Of a stretch of 64,000 nt of DNA, positions 8,567 to 15,629 are shown piece after piece. The translations under genes and the position numbers were made by a program. How positions within the stretch are numbered: position 1 is the first letter of the stretch; each line of letters opens with the position of its first letter. Below the pieces are notes generated by a model, which saw only the letters and a list, made by a program, of their open reading frames with translations, was not told where the DNA came from and searched no databases. Source of the DNA: an uncultured Opitutia bacterium (lineage in GTDB: Bacteria; Verrucomicrobiota; Verrucomicrobiia; Opitutales; Opitutaceae); NCBI GenBank assembly GCA_903859715.1, contig CAIONS010000048.1, positions 1 to 64,000 of the forward strand, written 5' to 3'.

Positions 8567-9609
8567 CTGGCCCCAAATAACTGCTGCAGCACCGTCTCGA
8601 GGTCCTTGCCGGGGACCCAGGCACCATGGCGCGACAGCACCACAGACTTGCTGCGTTCGCGGCGCACCAGCGCCGTGTTGACGTCCAGGATTGCAGGCTG
8701 GCCCGGCCTCAGTCCGATGGCCTCGGGGCCCGATAGCGGCGTCCACTTGAACGGGATGCCCGTCCAGTCAAAGGAGACTTCCCAGCCGCTCACCACGGCG
8801 GGCAGCGCCTTGGTCAGCAGCGCGGGGTAGCGCAGCACATAATCGGGCACCCGCGTGGTGCCGAAGCGCAGCCGCACCGCCGGCTCCATCTGCGCGAAAT
8901 ACTCCTGGAACGTGTTCACTTTCCGCGCGCGCCATTTGTTCAGGAAATCCAGCGGGTCAAAGCCCATCAGGTTCATGCCGTTCCACAGGCCATGGTCGTT
9001 GGCGCTGCCGAACTTCCGCGACGCGTACCAGAACTGGAAATCCCGCGTGACCATCACACCGATTTCAAAATGCAGGTGCGCGCGGTCGCGCGGGATGTTG
9101 CCGCTCGAACTGTGACCCATCACCGCGATGACCTGCCCGCGCGTCACCGGCATGCCGTTCCGCAAGCCCGGCGCGATCCGCGCCAGGTGCGCGTAGAGCG
9201 TGTAGACGCCGGGAGACTGGTTGGGATGCTCCAGCACGATGTAGCGCCCGTAATTGCTGTCGCCCGCCACCGAGTTGATGTGGCGCACGACACCGTCCAT
9301 CGCCGCGAATACATTGTCCGTCGGCTCACCGCGCCGGTCGCGGGCCACGCACTTGATGTCGATGCCCTCGTGAAACTGCGCGCCGCCGCTGCGCACGCCG
9401 CCGTAGCCGCCCGATTCCGGATCACCCGAACCGGCCTGCTGGAGATAATCGCTGATCGGCCGGCCCTCGGCCCACGCCGTGTTGGGCGTCGGCCAGGTAA
9501 ATTCCACGCGCTCCGCGGCGCGCGCCCTCGCCGCTACCGCCAGCAAAAGCACCAGGCCCAGGCGGATAATCGGTCTCACGGCCAGCGGGCCGGCCTCCGG
9601 GCGCCTCAT
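8563..9609 (-). CDS. M23-family metallopeptidase (LytM-type), exported
   Basis: A 348-residue protein with an N-terminal signal-like segment (IIRLGLVLLLAVAARARA) and an M23/LytM domain at about residues 75-200: FHEGIDIKC (first metal-binding His/Asp region), VFAAMDGVVRHI, GRYIVLEHPNQSPGVYTLYAHL, MGHSSSGN and AHLHFEIG (HxH). M23 enzymes cut peptidoglycan cross-bridges in the periplasm, or act as activators when degenerate; the metal ligands appear intact here. The C-terminal 150 residues are uncharacterised. The start overlaps the end of the DUF62 gene by four bases, placing it third in an operon hemW-DUF62-M23. The stop codon lies inside a REP. Confidence 0.85.
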   Translation of the reverse strand: MRRPEAGPLAVRPIIRLGLVLLLAVAARARAAERVEFTWPTPNTAWAEGRPISDYLQQAGSGDPESGGYGGVRSGGAQFHEGIDIKCVARDRRGEPTDNVFAAMDGVVRHINSVAGDSNYGRYIVLEHPNQSPGVYTLYAHLARIAPGLRNGMPVTRGQVIAVMGHSSSGNIPRDRAHLHFEIGVMVTRDFQFWYASRKFGSANDHGLWNGMNLMGFDPLDFLNKWRARKVNTFQEYFAQMEPAVRLRFGTTRVPDYVLRYPALLTKALPAVVSGWEVSFDWTGIPFKWTPLSGPEAIGLRPGQPAILDVNTALVRRERSKSVVLSRHGAWVPGKDLETVLQQLFGAR

Positions 9610-10601
9610 GGCTGCACTTTCTCCACCCGCACACGCCAGTCGGCGCCGCTTGCCACATGATGCGCCTTCGCGAAATCGCCCTGGTTGATGGCCAGCGCCA
9701 CGTTCATGAGGCTGTTGACGTAGAGCAGCGGTTTTCCCTCCGGCACATCGCCAAACGTCCGGACATATGGCATCTCACCGGTGTAAACCGCCCGGCCCGC
9801 GTCCGTGATCGTCACCCGGAAGCGTTCGCCGGTCTTCGGCTCCAGCCGCGCGAACCACGTTTCATCGAGATTCGTCCAGACATTGCCATACTGGAAATCC
9901 AGCACCGGGATGGCGCCGACCAGTGTGCTTCCTTCCAGCCGCGGCTTCTCATAGCTGAGCTTTTGGACGGTCGGCGGCAGCAGCGGCCCGACATCGTCAA
10001 AGGTGATTACCCCTGCCGCCAGCTTCGCGCCGACGTAGGCGAATACGTCGCGCCCATGAAAGGTATAGGATTTCTCCGACCCCGCCCGCCGGTGCCGGGT
10101 CTCGTCGATCTGCCGCACCGCTTCCACACCAAGCTCCTCCGCGATCAGGGTCCAGGTGCCGTTGTCCGGCCCGACGAAATAATGCCCGCTCTTCGTTTTC
10201 AGCACCACCGCCTTGCGTTCGGTGCCTACGCCCGGATCGATCACGGATACAAATACCGTACCCGCCGGCCAGAACGGCACGGTCTGCTTCAACCGGTACG
10301 CGCCCTCCCAAACATCATAGGGGGTGTTTTCGTGGCTCAGGTCGTAAATCGCCAGTGTCGGGCTCACTCCGACGGCCACACCCTTCATCGCCGCCACGGC
10401 GCCATCCTTCACGCCAAAGTCGGTCTGCAGCACGAGCGGACTCGCCGCCCGCACCTGAGAAATTGTCATGACCAGCAGCATCAGGGCGGCCAGCCACGCC
10501 AAACCACGGTGGGCCGTGCGCTCCGCGCGCGGCTTGGACTCAAGGCATGCCGGGCGACGGAGCGCCCCGCCCACCCTGCGGGAAAAGATCAGGTATCTCA
10601 T
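9606..10601 (-). CDS. DUF62-type S-adenosylmethionine hydrolase, apparently exported
   Basis: The family (SAM hydroxide adenosyltransferase, related to fluorinases) hydrolyses SAM to adenosine and methionine. Conserved stretches are LVLQTDFGVKDGAVAAMKGV, YDLSHENTPYDV, VFVSVIDPGVGTERKAV and YFVGPDNGTWTLIAEELG. Unlike many bacterial members it carries a hydrophobic N-terminal segment (LAWLAALMLLVMTISQVRA) consistent with a signal peptide, which would put the enzyme in the periplasm. This is puzzling for a cytoplasmic substrate; a later start near residue 55 would remove it. It overlaps hemW and the M23 gene by four bases each. Confidence 0.85.
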   Translation of the reverse strand: MRYLIFSRRVGGALRRPACLESKPRAERTAHRGLAWLAALMLLVMTISQVRAASPLVLQTDFGVKDGAVAAMKGVAVGVSPTLAIYDLSHENTPYDVWEGAYRLKQTVPFWPAGTVFVSVIDPGVGTERKAVVLKTKSGHYFVGPDNGTWTLIAEELGVEAVRQIDETRHRRAGSEKSYTFHGRDVFAYVGAKLAAGVITFDDVGPLLPPTVQKLSYEKPRLEGSTLVGAIPVLDFQYGNVWTNLDETWFARLEPKTGERFRVTITDAGRAVYTGEMPYVRTFGDVPEGKPLLYVNSLMNVALAINQGDFAKAHHVASGADWRVRVEKVQP

Positions 10602-11782
10602 GCGGGAATCAGGGGATGAAAAGCTTCCATGACTTCAGCGCCGACAGAATCCGCGAGCATCCGGCCGCGATCCGTCAGCCGCACGCGCGACCCTTCGCGC
10701 AGCGCCAGGCCACTGTCCGCCAGCCGGTCGAGCAGCGCCTCGACATCGGGCCACGGCGCCTCGGGACAGCGGGCCTTCCATCTAGCGACATCGACGCCCG
10801 CATTCATCCGCAGGCCAAAAATCAGCGCATCCTCCGCCAGCTGCAGCGGCGTCACCGCCACGCGATCCTCCGTCACGCGCTCGCCGCGGGCGACATGCGC
10901 GAGCCATTTGTCCAGGTCCGCGACATTCGCGCCCCGCCATTCACCCTGCTGCGAGGCCGCCGAGGGCCCGAGACCGACCCATTCGTGCATGTGCCAGGTG
11001 TTGAGATTGTGCCGGCAGGCGTGGCCGGCGTGCGCAAAATTCGAAACCTCATATTGAGCATAACCCGCTTCCGCCAATTGCGCCCACGTCGCCTCATACA
11101 GCCGCGCCTCATGCTCCGGATCCAGTTTCACCCGCCCTTGCGAAAGCTTCACCCACAGCGCGGTGTCCTCCTCAAATGTCAGGCAATACGTCGAGAGGTG
11201 ATCGGGCGCGAGCCGCACCGCCTCGCGCACATCCGCCGCCCATTCCGTCTCGGTCTGGCCCGGCAGGGCAAACATCAGGTCGAGGTTCACACTTGCAAAG
11301 CCCGCCGCGCGGACGTGGTCATACGCCCGGTAAATCTGCTCCAGGCTGTGCTGCCGCCCCAGTCCATCCAGCAACGCTGGCTGAAAACTCTGCACGCCCA
11401 TTGAGACCCGCGTCACCCCCGCCTCGCGCAGCACCGCCAGCCGTTCCGGCGTGACCGAAGCCGGTGCCAGCTCCACGGTCCATTCCTGCGGCGCTCCACC
11501 GCAACGGGCCCGGATGATCTCCGCGAGCCGTCCCAAATCTCGCGGCGCCAGCAGTCCGGGGGTGCCGCCGCCCCAGAATACCGTCGTCACCGGCCGCTCC
11601 CAAACCGCGAGTTTCGCCTCATCATCGATGCCCGTAAGGAAACTTTCGACCGCCCCGGCGGTCGGCTTGGTCTGATAAAACGCGCAAAAGTCACAGGTCG
11701 ACGCACAAAACGGCACATGCACGTACACGCCCAACGGGTTGGGCGTCGAAGCTTTGTCTTGCTCTGGTGCAAAGTGGCTCAT
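10598..11782 (-). CDS. hemW: Radical-SAM HemW-like protein (coproporphyrinogen oxidase-like)
   Basis: A 394-residue radical SAM protein with the cluster motif Cx3Cx2C at C26, C30, C33 (CASTCDFCAF), GGGTP, VSMGVQSF, NLDLMFALPGQT and the HemN C-terminal region. The motif lacks the fourth cysteine of true HemN (CxC), as expected for HemW, a haem-binding chaperone thought to insert haem into respiratory enzymes. ATG at 11782 is preferred; a GTG at 11791 is also in frame. It heads an operon with DUF62 and M23 genes through four-base overlaps and is divergent from a lipoprotein gene. Confidence 0.9.
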   Translation of the reverse strand: MSHFAPEQDKASTPNPLGVYVHVPFCASTCDFCAFYQTKPTAGAVESFLTGIDDEAKLAVWERPVTTVFWGGGTPGLLAPRDLGRLAEIIRARCGGAPQEWTVELAPASVTPERLAVLREAGVTRVSMGVQSFQPALLDGLGRQHSLEQIYRAYDHVRAAGFASVNLDLMFALPGQTETEWAADVREAVRLAPDHLSTYCLTFEEDTALWVKLSQGRVKLDPEHEARLYEATWAQLAEAGYAQYEVSNFAHAGHACRHNLNTWHMHEWVGLGPSAASQQGEWRGANVADLDKWLAHVARGERVTEDRVAVTPLQLAEDALIFGLRMNAGVDVARWKARCPEAPWPDVEALLDRLADSGLALREGSRVRLTDRGRMLADSVGAEVMEAFHPLIPA

Positions 11783-11826
11783 TACTAACACATTTTAATC
11801 CGACCGGTTTTCCCTCTAAAAAGCCA

Positions 11827-12750
11827 ATGCATACCAACCCAATTTCCCTCGCGAGAAAAATCCTCCTCGGACTCGGCGCCCTGCTCGGACTGGCGCTGCT
11901 CAGCGGCTGCGACAACGTCGTCCTGACCAACCTTACCCCGGCTTCCCTGCCGGAGAATCCGTCACAGATCTACACCATCACGCTCCGTGCCACGCCCAAG
12001 AGCAGCTATGTTGTCTCCGGCAGCGTCAAGCCCCAGATCGTGATCGATGGCCAGAACTACCCGATGAACAAGAGTTCGCTCGCGGACGGCCTCTATGAGT
12101 TCGACTACCAGCTGCCCGCCGGCCGGGAGGAAATCGCCTATTACTTCCTCGTGGGCTACGAGATCGAGAATAACGGCACGCGCACCGCCGGCGAGGCCTA
12201 CACCGAGGTCACCCACGCCCGGATCGTCCACCGCTATGTGCTCTCACTCGAGGTCAACCGCGGCCCTGTCGGCGCCCGCGTGAGCGTCCTTGGCCGCGGC
12301 TTCACGCCCCAGGACATCCTGTACTTCGACAATACCCCGACCCGCACGGTCTTTGAGTCGCCCAACGCGCTCAGTCTCTTCGTCCCCGCCCTCGAGGCCA
12401 ACCGCAACTACCGCGTCATGCTCGGCAGCGCCGCCGGCAACTCGCCGGTCGGCACCTTCCGCATCGATGCCAGCAGCCTCTCGGTCGCGCCCACCTCGCT
12501 CACCCTGAAGACGGGTGACCACCAGACTCTCACGTTCACCGTGCCCAATGCCGCGCCTCCCGGCGGCCTGCTCCTCGACATCACGACCGACGTGCCCGAG
12601 AGCGTCATCATGCCCGAGGTCATCGTTCCGCAGGGCCAGACCACCGTCACGATCAACGTCGAAGGCGGCAAACCCGGCACCGGCAGTCTTTTCCTGAAGG
12701 GCTATGGCGCCGGCGAAGTCACCATCCCCGTCAGCGTGACGGCGAAGTAA
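11827..12750 (+). CDS. Lipoprotein with an IPT/TIG-like domain
   Basis: A 307-residue exported protein. The signal peptide ends in a lipobox LLSGC with Cys28, so it should be lipid-anchored. The mature part is beta-rich: a region around residues 40-150 (YTITLRATPKSSYVVSG) and an IPT/TIG-like fold around 155-215 (RGPVGARVSVLGRGFTPQDILYF), then a C-terminal beta domain (LSVAPTSLTLKTGDHQTLTF). No enzyme motif is seen; such proteins usually bind surface partners or polysaccharide. ATG at 11827 is chosen because it begins the signal peptide. A strong terminator follows. Confidence 0.8.
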   Translation: MHTNPISLARKILLGLGALLGLALLSGCDNVVLTNLTPASLPENPSQIYTITLRATPKSSYVVSGSVKPQIVIDGQNYPMNKSSLADGLYEFDYQLPAGREEIAYYFLVGYEIENNGTRTAGEAYTEVTHARIVHRYVLSLEVNRGPVGARVSVLGRGFTPQDILYFDNTPTRTVFESPNALSLFVPALEANRNYRVMLGSAAGNSPVGTFRIDASSLSVAPTSLTLKTGDHQTLTFTVPNAAPPGGLLLDITTDVPESVIMPEVIVPQGQTTVTINVEGGKPGTGSLFLKGYGAGEVTIPVSVTAK

Positions 12751-12775
12751 ACGTCCTGCTCTCTCTTCCTTTCCA

Positions 12776-12806
12776 AAAGCCCTGCCCTCCGGCAGGGCTT
12801 TTTTTA
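12776..12806 (+). terminator. Rho-independent terminator of the lipoprotein gene
   Basis: A nearly perfect hairpin AGCCCTGCC / GGCAGGGCT with a four-base loop, preceded by A residues and followed by seven T residues. It lies 25 bases after the lipoprotein stop. Confidence 0.92.
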
Positions 12807-12859
12807 TGCGGATCCACAGAGCTTGAGTCCGTTCCGTCCCATAAGTGCCCTTGCCGTTT

Positions 12860-12928
12860 GTAGCAGCCGACGTGAGGAGGCTGATTTCGACTTTAACTCC
12901 CAGCCAGCCTCCTCACGTCGGCTGCTAC
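12860..12928. repeat. REP family B inverted pair
   Basis: GTAGCAGCCGACGT plus GAGGAGGCTG (12860..12883) and its exact inverse at 12905..12928, separated by 21 bases. The pair sits between the convergent lipoprotein and endonuclease/phosphatase-fold genes, just beyond the terminator. Confidence 0.88.
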
Positions 12929-12949
12929 TATAGGCCAAGCCACCTGCGT

Positions 12950-13813
12950 TCACAGCTCGAGCGTCACCACCACCGGCCGGTGATCGCTGGCACCCATGGC
13001 CTCGGCCGCTCCGTAGATGTGAGCTACGCCACCCCGCACCGACGCGCTTAACCCCGGCGAGACCAGGATATGGTCCACGCGGGAGTACGTTTCCTCTTTT
13101 CGGTAGGCATGCGTCCAGGTTTCGCCCCGCGCGTCCGCCGCGGGCAGCAGTTTGGCCACCTCGGTTTTCCCGCGACGCAGGAGTCGCTGCACGGCCTTGC
13201 CTGTCTTCCCGTCATTGCAGTCGCCCAGGATCAAAAATCGCGCATCCGTCGGGTCCGGAAAACGTGCCAGCACCGCATCGCGGATCGCCGTCGCCTCGCC
13301 GGCCCGGCGCACCGCCGACAACGGGTCATCCGGCCGGTCCGTAAACCGGCTCTTCAAATGCAGCCCGAACAGCGTCAGGTCCCCGGTCGCGGTCGCGAAA
13401 GTCACTTCCAGCAGGCCGCGTTTCACGAGTTCCTTCCCTCCGAAATAGGAAAACTCCAGGGCCGTGTGCGGCATGACCGCCTTGAACGGCCGCCGGGACA
13501 GCACCGCTACGTGCCGGTCCGGATCATTGCCCTCCAGCAGGCTGGCCTGCGGATAATCCATGCCCTCGTTCTCCAGGTCCCGGCGGAGTTCGTCGAGATA
13601 GGCCTGCCCGCCCACTTCCTGCAGGACGAGGACGTCGGCATCGAGTCCGCGGATCACCGCGCGCAGCGCCTGCTTCTCCACCTCCGGCTTGGGATAGTCC
13701 TTCCGATAGCCCGCCTCTGTCATCCGGTTGGCTGAGCCATAGTTTTCAACATTATAGGTCGCCACCGTGAGCGTCTCGGCCTGAAGGGCGGCGGCTAGGG
13801 CGAGCAAAATCAA
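12950..13813 (-). CDS. Endonuclease/exonuclease/phosphatase-fold protein, exported
   Basis: About 287 residues with the EEP fold: VATYNVENYG (metal-binding Asn), ADVLVLQEVGG (Glu), GLHLKSRF, FLILGDCNDG (Asp/Asn) and the closing GASDHRPVVVTLEL (Asp-His). Members are nucleases or phosphodiesterases; the substrate is not apparent. The reading frame extends to 14011, but that extension passes through a palindromic repeat (13826..13905). I therefore place the start at TTG 13813 (or 13807), giving a signal peptide LILLALAAALQA. An unusual start codon is the main doubt. Confidence 0.8.
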   Translation of the reverse strand: MILLALAAALQAETLTVATYNVENYGSANRMTEAGYRKDYPKPEVEKQALRAVIRGLDADVLVLQEVGGQAYLDELRRDLENEGMDYPQASLLEGNDPDRHVAVLSRRPFKAVMPHTALEFSYFGGKELVKRGLLEVTFATATGDLTLFGLHLKSRFTDRPDDPLSAVRRAGEATAIRDAVLARFPDPTDARFLILGDCNDGKTGKAVQRLLRRGKTEVAKLLPAADARGETWTHAYRKEETYSRVDHILVSPGLSASVRGGVAHIYGAAEAMGASDHRPVVVTLEL

Positions 13814-13825
13814 AACCCTGATCCC

Positions 13826-13905
13826 TTTACACGAAGGTCGCAAAGGACGCAAAGAAACCGCGCAGTCGGAGTCGGCCTTCGCGAACTTTGCGACCTTCGT
13901 GTAAA
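13826..13905. repeat. Palindromic repeat with perfect 20-base arms
   Basis: TTTACACGAAGGTCGCAAAG (13826..13845) and its exact inverse (13886..13905), with about 40 bases between containing GACGCAAAG and related words. It lies immediately upstream of the endonuclease/phosphatase-fold gene start and creates a false N-terminal extension of that frame. Confidence 0.85.
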
Positions 13906-14027
13906 ACGCCGTGGCTTGGGAAGATTGAGGTAAAACCAAGTCCGTGATTCCTGGCGGTCTGGCCGGCTCATGCCGGTGGTCTCTGGCTCCGGCGGATTTC
14001 ATCTGCGTCAACCCGCGCGAGCCGCCG

Positions 14028-15278
14028 TTACGTGGTTCCGGCCGCCAGGGCCCGCTCGCGCTCCACCAGGGTCGGGTGCGAGTAATACACCGCGCTGTAG
14101 AGCGGGTGCGGCGTGAGATTCGAGAGGTTTTTCTGCGAGAGCTTCCGCAGCGCGCCGATCATCGGTGTCATCGACCCGATGGCGTTCTTCGCGAAGGCAT
14201 CCGCCTCATACTCGTTTTTCCGCGACAGCCAGTTGCCCGCAGGCGCAAACCAGAAGGTCACCAGTCCGCCCAACAACCCGAATAGCAGGAACGTCGGCGC
14301 CAGCACTCCGGCCGGCAGCCCGAACGACGCGTTGAACCACGGCGCCCGCGCCAGCCAAGCAATCACGGCGAACGCCCCGAACTGCATGAGGGCCGTGAGG
14401 ACCAGGAATTTTGGGATGTGCCCGCACTTGTAATGGCCGATCTCGTGCGCGAGCACCGCCTCCAGCTCGTCCGGCGCAAGCTGTGCCATGAGGGTATCGA
14501 ACAACACAATCCGGCGGAAGCGCCCGAACCCCGTGAAGAAGGCGTTGGAATGGCCCGAGCGTTTGCTCCCGTCCATCACCTCGATCGTGCTGGCCCGGAA
14601 CCCCGTGCGGTCTCCCAGCACCAGCAGCCGCGTCCGGAGTTCGCCCTCGGGCAGCGGCGTGAGCTTGTTGAACAGCGGCAGGATGAGTTTCGGGTACAGC
14701 ACCATCATCAGGAGCTGAAAACCGAACAGCAGGGCAAAGCCCCAGATCCACCACATCCCACCCACCCACTTCACCAGCGAAAGCAGCGCCCAGAGCAGCG
14801 GAAATCCGATGACCAGCGTCAGCGCCATGCCCTTGAGCTTGTCCGTCACCCACAGCGCAGGCGTGCTCTGGTTGAAGCCGAATTTCTGCTCGAGCCGGAA
14901 TTGCTCCCACCAGCCAAACGGCAGCGACGGCACCGACAGAAGCACTCCCGTGCAGAGGATGAACAGCACCTGGCTCCAGACCGCCTCCGGGCCGCCCCAT
15001 CCGGCAATATGCGCAAACAGCCAGGGCAGTACGCCGCCAAAAATGACCAAGGCCAGCAGCAGCGCATCGAACACCCCGGTGATGATCCCGAAGGACGATT
15101 TCTCCAGCGTGTAGGCGACCGACTTGGCGTACGTGGCCGGGTCCATGATCGCAGCAACCGCCGGGGGCGGCACGGCTGCGTGACGGCGGACTTCCGCCCG
15201 GTTCAGGGCCGACAGGACCAGTTCGCCGGCCAGTCGCAGGACCATCAACGCCGCCGTAACCAGAAGGACCAGGCTCAT
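14028..15278 (-). CDS. M48-family membrane metallopeptidase (Ste24/CAAX protease-like)
   Basis: A 416-residue integral membrane protease. Several hydrophobic segments precede the catalytic HEIGH (residues 278-282), followed by two more membrane spans and the third zinc ligand in NEYEADAFA. Upstream motifs FGFNQSTPALWVTDKLKG and SNAFFTGFGRFRRIVLFDTLM are typical of Ste24-like M48A members, which in bacteria degrade or process membrane proteins. ATG at 15278 gives a normal membrane N-terminus. It is divergent from xseB and stands alone. Confidence 0.92.
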   Translation of the reverse strand: MSLVLLVTAALMVLRLAGELVLSALNRAEVRRHAAVPPPAVAAIMDPATYAKSVAYTLEKSSFGIITGVFDALLLALVIFGGVLPWLFAHIAGWGGPEAVWSQVLFILCTGVLLSVPSLPFGWWEQFRLEQKFGFNQSTPALWVTDKLKGMALTLVIGFPLLWALLSLVKWVGGMWWIWGFALLFGFQLLMMVLYPKLILPLFNKLTPLPEGELRTRLLVLGDRTGFRASTIEVMDGSKRSGHSNAFFTGFGRFRRIVLFDTLMAQLAPDELEAVLAHEIGHYKCGHIPKFLVLTALMQFGAFAVIAWLARAPWFNASFGLPAGVLAPTFLLFGLLGGLVTFWFAPAGNWLSRKNEYEADAFAKNAIGSMTPMIGALRKLSQKNLSNLTPHPLYSAVYYSHPTLVERERALAAGTT

Positions 15279-15348
15279 CCGTCCAATCCATGCGAAACCC
15301 CCACCGCCGCGAGCCCAAAGATTGTTTGAAATACCCGCCCTCCCGCGC

Positions 15349-15603
15349 ATGTTTCCCGGCGTGGAAGCCAAAGACGCCAAACTCTCCTTCGAGACCGCCC
15401 TCACCAAGCTTGAATCCATTGTCGAATCCATGGAATCGGGCGAAGTCCCCCTGGCCGAGCTGCTCGCCAAGTTCGAGGAGGGCAACAAGCTGCTCAAAGT
15501 CTGCGAAACCCGCCTGAAGGACGCCGAACTCAAGATCGAGCAGCTCAAGAAATCGAAGGACGGCGTCACTTTCGCCAAATTCGAGGCTTCCCGCGAGAGC
15601 TGA
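15349..15603 (+). CDS. xseB: Exodeoxyribonuclease VII small subunit
   Basis: The 84-residue product has the complete small-subunit helical hairpin: LSFETALTKLESIVESMESGEVPLAELLAKFEEGNKLLKVCETRLKDAELKIEQL (read in two halves around SGEVPL). XseB binds XseA, which is not in this window, to form the nuclease that degrades single-stranded DNA. An earlier TTG (15322) would add nine residues. It sits 26 bases upstream of dxs, an old and common gene pairing (xseB-ispA-dxs without ispA here). Confidence 0.88.
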   Translation: MFPGVEAKDAKLSFETALTKLESIVESMESGEVPLAELLAKFEEGNKLLKVCETRLKDAELKIEQLKKSKDGVTFAKFEASRES

Positions 15604-15629
15604 CCCGGCCCCAAGCTCCGCCTCCGCTG

